Source of the DNA: Anoxybacillus tepidamans PS2
GTDB lineage: Bacteria; Bacillota; Bacilli; Bacillales; Anoxybacillaceae
Assembly: GCF_000620165.1 (NCBI RefSeq)
Contig: NZ_JHVN01000003.1
Coordinates: forward strand, 1 to 64,000
Direction of reading: 5' to 3'
Length of the DNA stretch: 64,000 bases
The notes under the pieces were generated by a model. The model was not told where the DNA came from. It searched no databases and worked only from the letters and a program-made list of their open reading frames with translations. Both the position numbers and the translations under genes were made by a program. Shown here in pieces: positions 17,962 through 27,333 of this stretch. The stretch's first letter is position 1, and each line of letters opens with the position of its first letter.

Positions 17962-18276
17962 TCTACACCCTCCTTATACGTTACGGACCTTAACGTTTAT
18001 TTTAATTGTAATTCTGTTTATTGTAAATGTCAAATGTAAATATCCTAAAAAAAGTGTATTAAGCCGCGACCTCTTCTTAAGTTCGTGCTTTTCATTTTCG
18101 AAAATTTTTATAAAATAGAGGATCATTTTGGCTCTCCGTTTTTTGTTTTACACCACACCACAAAGACTGGTGAAGTTTGTAGAGACAGAGAGTCAATGTT
18201 CGGCTTGGTATTTTTCATTCGCATGAGAGAAGTTTGTTTGTTGTTGTTGAAAAAGTCCAGTAGGGTGATGGGACGC

Positions 18277-18716
18277 ATGAAAACCGTGATCGTTAGATAT
18301 TTGAGTTTTTCAAGCGTATCCAATGGCGTTTCAGGATTTTACGGATATGATCATGATCAACGATGTACACAACCGGGCAAGCGTTATAAACACGGATGGT
18401 GTCATACTGAAGGCGAAGAGTTGGATGAACTAGCTTTGAGAGTTGGCTTTATGACAAGAGAGCAGTTTGCGCAGGAGCGTAGAAGACAAGGGAAAACAAG
18501 CTGGAAAATACTTATGCTACAGAGTTGTCTATAGTTGTAGGAGAGGTGCTCGAACAGCAAGGGATTTTGTGGAGTGTAAACGGAGTAGATGTTTTATTTC
18601 GTTGCCCTCAAGCGGAATTTGTGACTTGGCCTGCAACAAAGAGAAAGGACCGTATGTTTGCTTTTAATAGTTTAACACACCCACCGAGAAGTCTCCCACC
18701 TCTTAACGGAGTGTAG
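18277..18716 (+). pseudogene. Frameshifted gene of unknown function, cut by a hairpin element
   Basis: Reading from ATG at 18277, one frame gives a polar protein with YGYDHDQRCTQPGKRYKHGW and ends at 18534. A second frame continues the same protein (ENKLENTYATELSIVVGEVL, then VNGVDVLFRCPQAEFV) after a one-base shift within GGGAAAA near 18490. The last codons and the TAG at 18714-18716 come from the solo hairpin element inserted at 18676. I do not recognise the family. The frameshift could be a real mutation or a sequencing error; the hairpin truncation is independent of it. Confidence 0.5.
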
Positions 18717-18730
18717 GTGGGAATGATTCA
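18676..18730 (+). repeat. Solo IS605-type hairpin element A
   Basis: It follows TTTAA (18671-18675) and runs from CACACCCACC through GAGAAG to ATTCA. A stem pairs CTCCCACCT with AGGTGGGA. It is 55 bases, with the same layout as the other copies (TTTAA, ten bases, GAGAAG, stem, TTCA). It supplies the 3' end of the broken gene at 18277-18716. Confidence 0.75.
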
Positions 18731-18847
18731 CCGCTTCATCTGAGTTATAGCTCCCATACGCCTTTTTCCATTGTACACCATGATGTATATAAACGCATAG
18801 CTGATCGCACATATTGGGGCCACGTTTCAACGGTACGTGCATCACGC

Positions 18848-19380
18848 GTGTTGATTATCCAGTAAACCGATAAAAAGAAAGACAACGTGGAGATTCATCA
18901 AAAGGAAAGCCTCAAGCATCTTTCTTTGCCGTCGTCCTCAGTTGTGGCGGATTTCACTTTGTCAGCTTGGAACGAAGCAGTGCCGTTCGAAAAAACGCCA
19001 CCGTGTCGCTATCTTTAAGGATGCTCTCCGTGTGGTCCACACATCCGCAGAAAAGATGGCCGACATGTATCAAGAACGTTGGACGGTCGAAGTGTTTTTC
19101 CGTTGGGTGAGGCAATACTTAAACGTTCCGGCTTTGTTTGGCACCACCGAGCGCACGGTATACAACCAGCTCTTTGCGGCATTTATCGCCTATGTGTTAT
19201 TGAGATGGCTATACAATCGAACCAAAAAACAGGCAACATCACACCTTCCCTTCATTTCTTTCGTTCGTCGTCTTTTATCTGGGCAAATTCCTCTGGAATG
19301 GAAATCCGAGATGGGAGTTGTCTTATTTGAGTTTACTCGAATCTATGGGAGGGGTATTCCTAATTTTGGATAATCAACAA
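18848..19380 (+). mobile_element. IS4-family element remnant 2, internally deleted
   Basis: Both ends are present as an inverted pair: GTGTTGATTATCC at 18848 and GGATAATCAACA near 19367-19378. The left end joins directly to the middle of the transposase (KDNVEIHQKESLKHL), so the N-terminal two thirds are deleted. The C-terminal third remains, including the YQERWTVEVFFRWVRQYL block with the conserved Y-x2-R-x3-E region of IS4 transposases. It overlaps in sequence with remnant 1, so the two are separate copies. Confidence 0.75.
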
Positions 19381-19565
19381 CCTTGATATCCTCCAAATCT
19401 TTAAACATTTACTAAGGGTTTTTTCAAACTACTTAGAATTATAGTTTTCCGTAACTACCTACTCCATGAAAGCGCTTGATTATCTGAAGTCATTATGTCA
19501 GCAGTTACAGATAGAAACACGCCCTCCCCAAACGTCCCCATCTTCGTTTGGAAAGGACGATATTT
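19381..19565. other. Intergenic region after PLD-helicase gene
   Basis: No gene is seen. Near 19535-19560, read on the minus strand, CCAAACG and CGTTTGG form a seven-pair hairpin just after the helicase stop at 19566, but no T-run follows, so it is at best a weak terminator. Confidence 0.35.
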
Positions 19566-22004
19566 CTAGTGAACCGATCCGCCCTTTCTCTCAAAATATG
19601 CGTGCAGGCGGTATTCGCAAATTTGTTGCGTCCAGTTGTAGAGAGTGTCTTCATCGCCTGGCGCGACCCGGAAGTTGAGGGAGAACGCATTGTTTTCAAA
19701 AGATACGATTCCTTGCGAGCTGCCGCTCCATTTTGTCATCGGCATTTTGGCGATGAGTTTGGCTACCTTCTGTTCGTCGTATTGCCAAAGTCGCTTCGTT
19801 TCGCCGTCGGAGAAGTCGATGCGCTTCCGGTATTCTTTCTCCATAAAATATTGATGGAAAAACGGCGCGGCTTCAATCGGCGTGATCGGCTCATGCCAGC
19901 GCGCCGGGCCGCGGTTGAGCATCGCTTGCAAGACGACCATTTTATAACTTTTTGTCATCGTCGTCCGCTCAACCTCGACAAGCCACGGTTCGTATTGTAA
20001 AAACAACCTCTCTTCTCGTTCCGACAGTTCCCCTGCCCAATAAAGGAAGCCGACATATGATTTAAACTCTGATTTATATTCAGTCGCTTCGCTTCTGCCG
20101 TGCAAGTGAAGCTCCAAATACGTCGGACGGCGGCCGAGTTGTTGCTTCACTTCAAGGTAATCAGCTAGCAGCTTCTCGCGGCGCGGCTGGCGCTTCCGCC
20201 GCATTTCCTCGAGCAAGTTCACGACACGCACATCGAGATCAATGAAGCAATGGTCGGGCACCGTTGGGATCGTCGGTTCTTTCCCTTTTTTCTTCTCTCC
20301 GCGTCTTGCGTCAAACAGCTGCAGCTTCACGTCGGCGTTGCGGTAGTTGCCGATTAAGTCGATAATGACGCAATGGTCTTTTCCGTCATGCAAGCGAAGG
20401 CCGCGGCCGACTTGCTGGGTAAAGATCGTCAGCGATTCTGTCGGACGGACGAACAACAGCGTGTCGACAGCGGGAATGTCGACCCCTTCGTTAAACAAAT
20501 CGACGGTAAAAATCGCGTCGAGTTCGCCCTGCTCGAGCATCTCGATCGCTTTTGCGCGGGTGATCTGTACTTGCTTCGAGTGCAAGCTCACTGTGCGATA
20601 GTTTTTTCCATTAAAATAGTTTGATAGAAAATCGGCTTGTTGAATGGAAGAACAAAACACGAGCGTTTTCGTTTGTTTATGCGTCTCCCATGCCCGCAAA
20701 ATATGTTCCGCCATCTCCACACGCAGCTGCGCTTGCAATAACTCCGCTTCGTCGTAGCGGTTGCCGCGCCAAGTGATTTTCGTATAGTCGGTTTCGTCGT
20801 ATACGCCATAGTAGCGAAACGGCGCAAGCCAGCCGCGCTGGACGGCTTCGATAAAATCGATGCGGTACGCCACGTTGCCATCGCAAATCGCATACACGTC
20901 TTTATGATCGTTGCGGTCGGGCGTTGCAGTAATGCCAAGCAAAAATTTCGGTTTGAAATAATCGAGCACCCGCTCGTACGATTTCGCCGCCGCGTGATGA
21001 AATTCGTCGACGACGATCAGGTCAAATTCGTCCTGGGCGAACGCCTGCAGATGCTTTTTCATGCTTAACGTAAAAATCGATGCAAATACGACATCGGCTT
21101 GTCCTTCTTTTATTTTGCCGTCGTAAATGCCGAACGTTTTTCCCGGCATGACGCGCGCAAACGACTGCTTCGCCTGATGCAAAATTTCTTCGCGATGGGC
21201 GATGAACAGCACTTTGCCGAAATGGCGGGCAAAAAAAGCGGCCAAATACGTTTTGCCGAGCCCTGTCGCCATCACCACCATCGCCCGCTCGTATCCTTCT
21301 TCATATGTCGCTTCTAATTGGGCGAGCGCCTCGATTTGCGCAAACCGCGGCTGGATTGCCTCGTATGGTGCACTCGGATCGTGAATGACTTCCACTTCTT
21401 CCGCACGTTCGGTCTGTTCAACCGGAAGCATCAGCTCGACTTCCTCAAGCTCCGCCCATTGCCGCACTAAGTTCACATGGCGCTGATGGTACTCTCCATA
21501 TTGTTTTTCGTATTCTTTCAAAGTTTCCTCGTTTACTTGCACCGTTTGTTGCGCATAAAACAGCGCTAAAAATTCGTTCATCACGTCAGCGAACACGTTC
21601 TCCTCGACGCACTTGCGCATCCCGATGTTCCATTCAATGCCGCTCGTCAAGGCAGAACGGGACAAATTGGATGAACCGATGATAAAATATCCTTCCTCTC
21701 GATCTTCAAACAAATACGCTTTCGGATGGAACGAAACGCCATCGCTTTTCCATAAGCGGACTTCGATGTTCGGATGGATCGCCGCCAATTGCCGCAGCGC
21801 CTCCGGCTGGGTCACGTATAAATAATCGCCAGCGCAAATTTTAATATCCGCCCCGCGATCGGCTGCCCGTTTCAGCGGTTCTTTTAAAAACTCCACTCCC
21901 GATTTCATGACGAACGAAGTCAAAATGTAAATCGTCGCTGACGTTTCAATATGCTCTTGCAATTTTTTTATTAGACCGCTTTTAATAAACTCCACTTTAC
22001 TCAT
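19566..22004 (-). CDS. PLD-nuclease/DEAD-like helicase (DUF3427-type architecture)
   Basis: The 812-residue protein has an N-terminal phospholipase D-like nuclease domain (HPK at 93-95, GSSNLS at 110-115). A superfamily 2 helicase core follows, with ATGLGKT near 246-252, a DEFH box, ITATPDR, and QQVGRGLRLHDG near residue 520. The C-terminal 250 residues resemble the extension found on DUF3427-type helicases. It has only one HKD motif, so the nuclease would work as a dimer. ATG at 22004 overlaps the end of the MazG-like gene by eight bases, so they are coupled. Proteins with this order act in DNA restriction or repair; a phage-defence role with the pyrophosphohydrolase is inference. Confidence 0.85.
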   Translation of the reverse strand: MSKVEFIKSGLIKKLQEHIETSATIYILTSFVMKSGVEFLKEPLKRAADRGADIKICAGDYLYVTQPEALRQLAAIHPNIEVRLWKSDGVSFHPKAYLFEDREEGYFIIGSSNLSRSALTSGIEWNIGMRKCVEENVFADVMNEFLALFYAQQTVQVNEETLKEYEKQYGEYHQRHVNLVRQWAELEEVELMLPVEQTERAEEVEVIHDPSAPYEAIQPRFAQIEALAQLEATYEEGYERAMVVMATGLGKTYLAAFFARHFGKVLFIAHREEILHQAKQSFARVMPGKTFGIYDGKIKEGQADVVFASIFTLSMKKHLQAFAQDEFDLIVVDEFHHAAAKSYERVLDYFKPKFLLGITATPDRNDHKDVYAICDGNVAYRIDFIEAVQRGWLAPFRYYGVYDETDYTKITWRGNRYDEAELLQAQLRVEMAEHILRAWETHKQTKTLVFCSSIQQADFLSNYFNGKNYRTVSLHSKQVQITRAKAIEMLEQGELDAIFTVDLFNEGVDIPAVDTLLFVRPTESLTIFTQQVGRGLRLHDGKDHCVIIDLIGNYRNADVKLQLFDARRGEKKKGKEPTIPTVPDHCFIDLDVRVVNLLEEMRRKRQPRREKLLADYLEVKQQLGRRPTYLELHLHGRSEATEYKSEFKSYVGFLYWAGELSEREERLFLQYEPWLVEVERTTMTKSYKMVVLQAMLNRGPARWHEPITPIEAAPFFHQYFMEKEYRKRIDFSDGETKRLWQYDEQKVAKLIAKMPMTKWSGSSQGIVSFENNAFSLNFRVAPGDEDTLYNWTQQICEYRLHAYFERKGGSVH

Positions 22005-22323
22005 CGTGTACCTCGATTAAGAAAATCTTCTCTCGAAACCCTCCCCGCTTCTCCGCTTTCTCGGCGCGGATTGCTTCGACTTTTTCGATGCTTGCTCCGT
22101 GGCACTCGGCAAGCGCGTGGACGATTTCCAATAAATCCGCCAACTCCTCGAGCGCCGCGGCATCGTCTTTCGCGTTCATGTATTCGTCCAACTCCTCGAA
22201 CGCTTTTTGCCGCAGCTCGCGGCGGTATTCCTCTTCATCGAGCGTTCTTGTTGTGAACGTCTTTCCTGCCGCTTCGATGATTTGCGGAATTTTGTCGCGT
22301 ACTAGCTTGTTATAGACTGGCAT
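21997..22323 (-). CDS. MazG-like nucleoside triphosphate / phosphoribosyl-ATP pyrophosphohydrolase family protein
   Basis: The 108-residue all-alpha protein starts MPVYNKLVRDKIP, the typical start of this family. It carries the metal-binding acidic helices: EELDEYMNAKDDAAALEELADLLEIV (about residues 43-68), with the E-x2-D pattern. Members hydrolyse NTPs or related nucleotides to monophosphate plus pyrophosphate. It is not near his genes; instead its end overlaps the PLD-helicase start. That link suggests nucleotide depletion or house-cleaning tied to DNA restriction, which is an inference. Confidence 0.8.
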   Translation of the reverse strand: MPVYNKLVRDKIPQIIEAAGKTFTTRTLDEEEYRRELRQKAFEELDEYMNAKDDAAALEELADLLEIVHALAECHGASIEKVEAIRAEKAEKRGGFREKIFLIEVHDE

Positions 22324-22675
22324 GAAATCCTCTCCTATTCTTTCAATATTCCTTCACATATTTTACAAGATTTGCAGCTTGTTTGGAACGAACAAAATGA
22401 AAGGTGGCCGGCCGAATTTAAAAATGCCAAACTTCTTATACGAATCTGTTGCGACACTCCTTCCCCATTTCGATCCCCGGCAATGATAGCTTGGCATTCT
22501 CTTATACGTGCTCGTTTTTTCTTCCCCTATCCGCCTTGTTACCTTATTCAGACAAAAGAGAATCGTACATCCCACATGTTAAAATTTTTCCCTTACTTCC
22601 CATATCCCTAAGGAATAACTTGCCTTCGTGAAAATATGATTAGGTGTAAATAAATTTTAGGAATGGAGGGGTAAA
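22324..22675. other. Divergent intergenic region (MazG-like gene / subtilase)
   Basis: About 350 bases with no gene. It must hold the promoters of the minus-strand MazG-helicase pair and of the plus-strand subtilase (ribosome site GGAGGGG at 22664-22671). No riboswitch-like or repeated structure is seen. Confidence 0.5.
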
Positions 22676-24145
22676 ATGAAGCGGAAGGTTTTTTCGTCTG
22701 TTGCGGCGATGACGCTAGCGTGCGGCTTGATGGTCGGTGCGGGGGGAGCGAAGGCGAAAACCGAAGATACGAATCCGGTCGGTCAAACGTATTTAGTCGT
22801 TTTTAAAGGCAATACCTTGCCGAAAAATTATGCTGACATGATTTCAAACGCTGGCGGTAAAGTAGTGCGCACCTTGCCTAAAATCGGCAGTGTGGAGGTC
22901 GAGGCAGCAAAAGATAATTTTCTTGCGAATTTAAAATCTATTTCCGATGTGCAGGCGGCCAATCGCGAGATGATCCATCGGCTCGATGATATGGAAAACG
23001 ATCCTGCGGCGGCGGATGGCCAGCCTGTCACCGATATTCCTCAGCCGGAGAATATCGATAGCTATTGGAATTATCAATGGGATATTCAAAAAGTTACGAA
23101 CAACGGGTCATCCTATGCGATTAACAAAGGAAAAGGCGCGATAGTCGGCATTATTGATACTGGAATTGACCCAAATCATCCGGATTTAAAAGCAAATCTT
23201 TTAGGCGGGCAAAACTTTGTTCCTGCGGGCGCTTATGGCGATGACCCAACTGAAACGGGAGACCCTCGTGACTTTAAAGACCGCAACGGTCATGGAACGC
23301 ATGTGGCTGGTTCGATCGCTGCCAACGGAAAAGTGAAAGGCGTTGGTCCAGAACTTGGCATTCGCGCTTACCGCGTCTTCCCGGCCAACGACGGCGCGGC
23401 GACGTCTTGGATTGCCGCTGCGATCATTCAAGCAGCTGATGACGGTGTCGATGTCATCAATATGTCGATCGGCGGCTTTGACGCGTTATCTCGCTACACG
23501 TACCAAAACAGCGGCTCTTATAGTGATATCGCTGATATGCTTGTATGGAAGCGCGCCATCCAGTACGCCGTGAACAAAAATGTAACCGTTGTCGTAGCTG
23601 CTGGCAATGAATCTTTGAATCTCAACAATCCGACTGCCATCACCGATTACATGAATGCCGAGTACGGCTACCTTGGGTTGCAGTTTAAAGGCGCGGCGAT
23701 GGAAGTGCCGGGGCAAATTCCTGGCGTCATCACCGTTTCCTCATCCAATCAATGGTCGACAGAAAAAATCGCCTTTTATTCAAATTACGGCACACGCTCG
23801 ATTGATGTTGCAGCACCGGGCGGAGATAACGGCCCTGTTTACGATGCAACTGGGGATCTAAATAAACGCGACTTTCATTACAGAACGTTAAGCACTTGGC
23901 CGACATACATGGAGCCATATTTCACCTCGAACTTACACAGCTATGCGTTGCTTCACGGAACGTCGATGGCCGCACCAAAAGTTGCCGGCATCGCAGGCGT
24001 GATTAAGGCGGCCCATCCTAACTACACGCCAGCCCAAGTCGCAACGCTCATCGAACAAACCGCCGTTGATTACGGCAAACCTGGCCACGACGCCTTGTAC
24101 GGTTCTGGAGAAGCGAATATTTACAATGCTTTAACCGAAAAATAG
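22676..24145 (+). CDS. Secreted subtilisin-family serine protease (S8)
   Basis: The 489-residue precursor has a Sec signal peptide (KRK then a hydrophobic core, probable cleavage after AKA near residue 27). An I9-like propeptide region extends to about residue 120. The S8 catalytic domain has Asp in DTGIDPNHPD (about 161), His in HGTHVAGS (about 208) and Ser in HGTSMAAP (about 430). A short spacing and Asp/Asn-rich loops fit calcium-dependent thermostable subtilases. GGAGGGG precedes ATG at 22676. It has its own terminator after 24145. It acts outside the cell; substrate range is not shown by sequence. Confidence 0.93.
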   Translation: MKRKVFSSVAAMTLACGLMVGAGGAKAKTEDTNPVGQTYLVVFKGNTLPKNYADMISNAGGKVVRTLPKIGSVEVEAAKDNFLANLKSISDVQAANREMIHRLDDMENDPAAADGQPVTDIPQPENIDSYWNYQWDIQKVTNNGSSYAINKGKGAIVGIIDTGIDPNHPDLKANLLGGQNFVPAGAYGDDPTETGDPRDFKDRNGHGTHVAGSIAANGKVKGVGPELGIRAYRVFPANDGAATSWIAAAIIQAADDGVDVINMSIGGFDALSRYTYQNSGSYSDIADMLVWKRAIQYAVNKNVTVVVAAGNESLNLNNPTAITDYMNAEYGYLGLQFKGAAMEVPGQIPGVITVSSSNQWSTEKIAFYSNYGTRSIDVAAPGGDNGPVYDATGDLNKRDFHYRTLSTWPTYMEPYFTSNLHSYALLHGTSMAAPKVAGIAGVIKAAHPNYTPAQVATLIEQTAVDYGKPGHDALYGSGEANIYNALTEK

Positions 24146-24166
24146 TTTCATAGTTAGTTGCAATGT

Positions 24167-24197
24167 AAAAAGCAGCGGGTTTCTGCCCGCTGCTTTT
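24167..24197 (+). terminator. Terminator of subtilase gene
   Basis: AAAAGCAGCGGG, a short loop and CCCGCTGCTTTT form a strong stem with U-rich tail 22 bases after the stop codon. It may work on both strands. Confidence 0.85.
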
Positions 24198-24305
24198 CGC
24201 TTTTTAGTGAGATTCGGTACTGTCGGATGTTTAAACGTTAAGGGTCGCCGATTCCTCCTTCTCACCCCTTCCTAAAAACAGCCGATTCTTAAGTTCAAAA
24301 TTTAA

Positions 24306-24354
24306 CATAATCTACCCGAGAAGCCTCCCACCTTGAAACGGAGTGTAGGGTTCA
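24306..24354 (+). repeat. Solo IS605-type hairpin element B
   Basis: It follows TTTAA (24301-24305) and runs CATAATCTACCC, GAGAAG, CTCCCACCTT, AACGGAGTGTAGG to TTCA. The right stem arm is shortened by several bases, so the hairpin is partly lost. Confidence 0.6.
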
Positions 24355-24433
24355 TTTTTTATATTAATAGAAAATGACATATCCCAAATATCCCCTTATA
24401 ATCATCTATATGGATAAATCAGGAGGTATTGGC

Positions 24434-24823
24434 ATGAAAAGCATCAAACCCGGCCGGGGCCCTTCGCTGCAAGGGCTGATTATAGGCATCGCCTTTATTC
24501 TTTTTGGTATTTTTTGGATGATTATGATGTTCAATATTACGCAAGATTCACCGTTTCTCGCCGCTCGCATTTTTCCGTTCTTCGGCCTCGTTACTACAGC
24601 GATCGGTGTGTTCCAAGCGGTCTATCATTATAAAAACGCGACGGGAAAAAACCGCATGTCCGTGCTCGATATTGTCGACAGCAGCGAAGAACCCGATCCA
24701 CTGAACGTCCGCTTTGACAGCGAACAGCGAGAAAGCAAATATTGCCCATATTGCGGAGAGCGCGTGCAACGCGATTTTCAGTTTTGCCCGAAATGCGGGA
24801 AAGCTTTATCCCCCTCGACATAA
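24434..24823 (+). CDS. Membrane protein with C-terminal zinc ribbon
   Basis: The 129-residue protein has two predicted membrane helices (about 10-32 and 45-65). After a polar linker comes a C-terminal double-CxxC zinc ribbon: YCPYCGERV and FCPKCGKAL (near 102-125). ATG at 24434 follows AGGAGG; the longer in-frame start at 24374 lacks a site. Zinc-ribbon membrane proteins of this kind are common in Bacillaceae and have no settled role. Confidence 0.75.
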   Translation: MKSIKPGRGPSLQGLIIGIAFILFGIFWMIMMFNITQDSPFLAARIFPFFGLVTTAIGVFQAVYHYKNATGKNRMSVLDIVDSSEEPDPLNVRFDSEQRESKYCPYCGERVQRDFQFCPKCGKALSPST

Positions 24824-24992
24824 GTCTTGGGGGATTGATTTTTTCACCGCCCATCAACTTCAGCTTGCCGCGCGCCGTTCATCACCTCTTCCATCCCTCA
24901 ATAACATGCAAGCACGAGAGATTCATCTATCGTGATAGATATGATATGCTAGAAAAGGAAGACTACGAAGGTTAAACAGGATGGGGAGAGAG

Positions 24993-26183
24993 ATGCAACA
25001 AGAACGGTTATGGACGAAAAATTTCATTCTCGTCGCTCTAGCGAACTTTTTTACATTCCTGATTTTTTATTATTTGCTTGTGACGCTGCCGGTGTATGCC
25101 GTCCAAGAACTGCGCAGCAGCCCGTCATCCATCGGCTTAATTACGACCGTCTTTCTCATCGCAGCCATTATCGTGCGGCCGTTTGCCGGAAAATGGATGG
25201 GCAAATACGGAAAGTATATCGTCTTTTTAGGTGCGCTTGCCGTCATTGACGCCGCCTCGCTTCTATATTTTTTCCCGCATTCGCTTGTGGGCTTGCTTGC
25301 GCTTCGCTTTTTCCACGGCCTCGGATTCGGCATGGCGACAACCGCTAACGGCGCGATGGTGGCGGATTTAATTCCCGATTCGCGCAAAGGCGAAGGGATG
25401 GGCTATTTCGGCCTAACGCTCAATCTCGCGATGGTCGTCGGTCCGTTTCTTGGCTTAACGGCGATGCGGCACGGGGCGACAACGATGTTTGCCATTAACG
25501 CTCTATGCGCGTTCGTAGCGATCGCCATCGGGCTGTTCGTCCGCCTGCCGAAACAAAAGATGGCCAGCCGTTCTGCCAAAGCGCGGAATGCGGCGACAAA
25601 ACTTTGGGAACGTTCCGCCATTCCCGTTTCGCTTTTAGCCGCCTTTTTTGGACTAACGTATTCCGGAATCATTTCTTTTGTTTCGATTTATGCGAAAGAA
25701 GCGGGATTCCCGAGGGCAGCCAGCTACTTTTTTATCATCTACGCCGCGGTTCTTTTGATTTCTAGACCGTTTACCGGAAAGTGGTTTGACCGCTACGGGG
25801 CGAAGGTGATCATGTATCCGGCGATCGGCTGCTTTGCGCTCGGCACTTACTTGCTTAGCACGGCGTCAAGTGCGCTGCTTTTTCTTGCGTCCGCGGGGCT
25901 CATTGGACTCGGCTGGGGCACGATGTTTCCGAGTTTGCAAACGATCGCGATTCAAGTCGCCCCGCCGCCCAACCGGGGATTGGCGACGGCGACGTTTCTA
26001 TCGATTTTCGACTTCGGATTTGGAGGCGGTTCCTTTTTATTCGGTTTGGCTGCCGCGCAGACGGGCTACAGCGTCTTATATTTTGGCAGCACGTTTCTCA
26101 TCCTTGCCGGCATCGGGCTGTACTATTGGCTCGACCAGCGAAGCGGCGCCACATCCGAAACAACCGTCCAGAAAGCGAGCTAA
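24993..26183 (+). CDS. MFS transporter
   Basis: The 396-residue protein has twelve hydrophobic segments. It has the cytoplasmic loop 2-3 motif GKWMGKYGKYIV in the first half and its counterpart GKWFDRYGAKVI in the second half, both marks of the major facilitator superfamily. The mid-membrane glycine/proline motif GPFLG is typical of drug:H+ antiporters. ATG at 24993 follows GGGGAGAGAG; an in-frame ATG at 24981 lies before this site. Substrate is unknown. A strong terminator follows. Confidence 0.88.
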   Translation: MQQERLWTKNFILVALANFFTFLIFYYLLVTLPVYAVQELRSSPSSIGLITTVFLIAAIIVRPFAGKWMGKYGKYIVFLGALAVIDAASLLYFFPHSLVGLLALRFFHGLGFGMATTANGAMVADLIPDSRKGEGMGYFGLTLNLAMVVGPFLGLTAMRHGATTMFAINALCAFVAIAIGLFVRLPKQKMASRSAKARNAATKLWERSAIPVSLLAAFFGLTYSGIISFVSIYAKEAGFPRAASYFFIIYAAVLLISRPFTGKWFDRYGAKVIMYPAIGCFALGTYLLSTASSALLFLASAGLIGLGWGTMFPSLQTIAIQVAPPPNRGLATATFLSIFDFGFGGGSFLFGLAAAQTGYSVLYFGSTFLILAGIGLYYWLDQRSGATSETTVQKAS

Positions 26184-26213
26184 TATGCGCATAACGTCGC
26201 TTTGCATGAACGG

Positions 26214-26251
26214 AAAAACCCTATTCCCGACCGTTGGGAATAGGGTTTTTT
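26214..26251 (+). terminator. Terminator of MFS gene
   Basis: AAAAACCCTATTCCC, loop, GGGAATAGGGTTTTTT form a long perfect stem with T-run. It is symmetrical and may also serve the converging gene at 26335. Confidence 0.9.
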
Positions 26252-26334
26252 AGGTCTAGCGCGTCTAGTTGTTCCCTCCATGCTTGAATGGCTTATGAAT
26301 CACGGAAGCAACCGCAAGCGCTGTTCGTTTTTTA

Positions 26335-27000
26335 TCATTCAACGATTTCTTCTTCTTGCGTGCGGATGAACTCTTCGTAAAATGCCGCTAACGAAGTATA
26401 AACGTAAGGAATCAGCCATAAAAGTCCAATGCCGAGAGTGAGGATGCTAAGAATCCCCCAACCTATAAAGCTAAGATACAATAAAAATAGCTTCCATTTA
26501 TACCCTTTCATCCGCTTTTTGCTTTCTCGAATTGCCTCAAGCGCACCGTATTCTGGATGATCTCTAAATAAAAAGAATGCTTGCGAGTATGATAGCGCTT
26601 TGATGATTCCAGGGATGACAAGCAATAGACTCCAAAGAACGACGAAGATCCCATACAAAATCGATGTGCCGATCAGTTTGAGCCACATCTTTCCTTCCCC
26701 ATACACCGTAAATATATCGGCGATGTCAATAGCTTCCCCTCTATATGCGTCTAAAAACACCCAGTAAATAGCCACACCTAATGGAATCAACGCCAATGAA
26801 TACAATAAATTAAATATTTCAGCCGCTGCCGGCGGATTTTCCTGCGCACTCCATGCGCTCCAGCCGCCGCTGATAATAACCTCCACAACAATCGGAACGA
26901 TCGTATTCATAAGAAAATAAACAATCATCAATAAAACCGCTGCGCCCCATTTCCCTTTTAACGATTGCCTCGCTTGGCGCTTCAATGCTGATAATGTCAT
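26335..27000 (-). CDS. DUF975 family membrane protein
   Basis: The 221-residue protein has about six hydrophobic segments and the family start TLSALKRQARQSLKGKWG. It has the conserved YSQAFFLFRDHPEYGALEAIRESKKRMKG region (split here, near residues 140-168), typical of DUF975. GAGGAAACAT precedes ATG at 27000. Function of the family is unknown; it may be involved in membrane homeostasis. Confidence 0.85.
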   Translation of the reverse strand: MTLSALKRQARQSLKGKWGAAVLLMIVYFLMNTIVPIVVEVIISGGWSAWSAQENPPAAAEIFNLLYSLALIPLGVAIYWVFLDAYRGEAIDIADIFTVYGEGKMWLKLIGTSILYGIFVVLWSLLLVIPGIIKALSYSQAFFLFRDHPEYGALEAIRESKKRMKGYKWKLFLLYLSFIGWGILSILTLGIGLLWLIPYVYTSLAAFYEEFIRTQEEEIVE

Positions 27001-27118
27001 GATGTTTCCTCCTTGTCAGCAAATAATGTCTACAATCCAAATATACGATGCCCTTTTCCAATTTATCATATATTTCTCAAAATCTCTATCACTTTTTTCC
27101 AATCATTACATACATTGT

Positions 27119-27217
27119 TTATTCTTTTATGAATCCCTTCACAATGAAACAAACGATAAATGCGATCGCAGTGACAAGGAGGCCGAACAGTAAGCCGAGC
27201 GTTTGAGCATCAACCAT
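27119..27217 (-). CDS. Possible small membrane peptide, 32 residues
   Basis: ATG at 27217 to TAA at 27119 gives a peptide with a single hydrophobic helix (LLFGLLVTAIAFIVCFIV) and a KGFIKE tail. The composition is like real single-pass small proteins of Bacillaceae. No clear ribosome site lies upstream, so it is uncertain. It would be transcribed ahead of the DUF975 gene. Confidence 0.4.
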   Translation of the reverse strand: MVDAQTLGLLFGLLVTAIAFIVCFIVKGFIKE

Positions 27218-27333
27218 TTATAAGAAATGCCGATGTTAGCCCGATTCAAAACACATTTTTCTTTATATTTCCTCTTCAGCGATTGTTTTATTTATTTTCG
27301 GTTTTCGCACTCTATGGAGAGAGGTGAAAATCA

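Noticed and set aside
19548-20000. 150-residue plus-strand frame inside the PLD-helicase
   Set aside because: It is a complementary-strand shadow of the helicase C-terminus; no ribosome site and no protein-like pattern.
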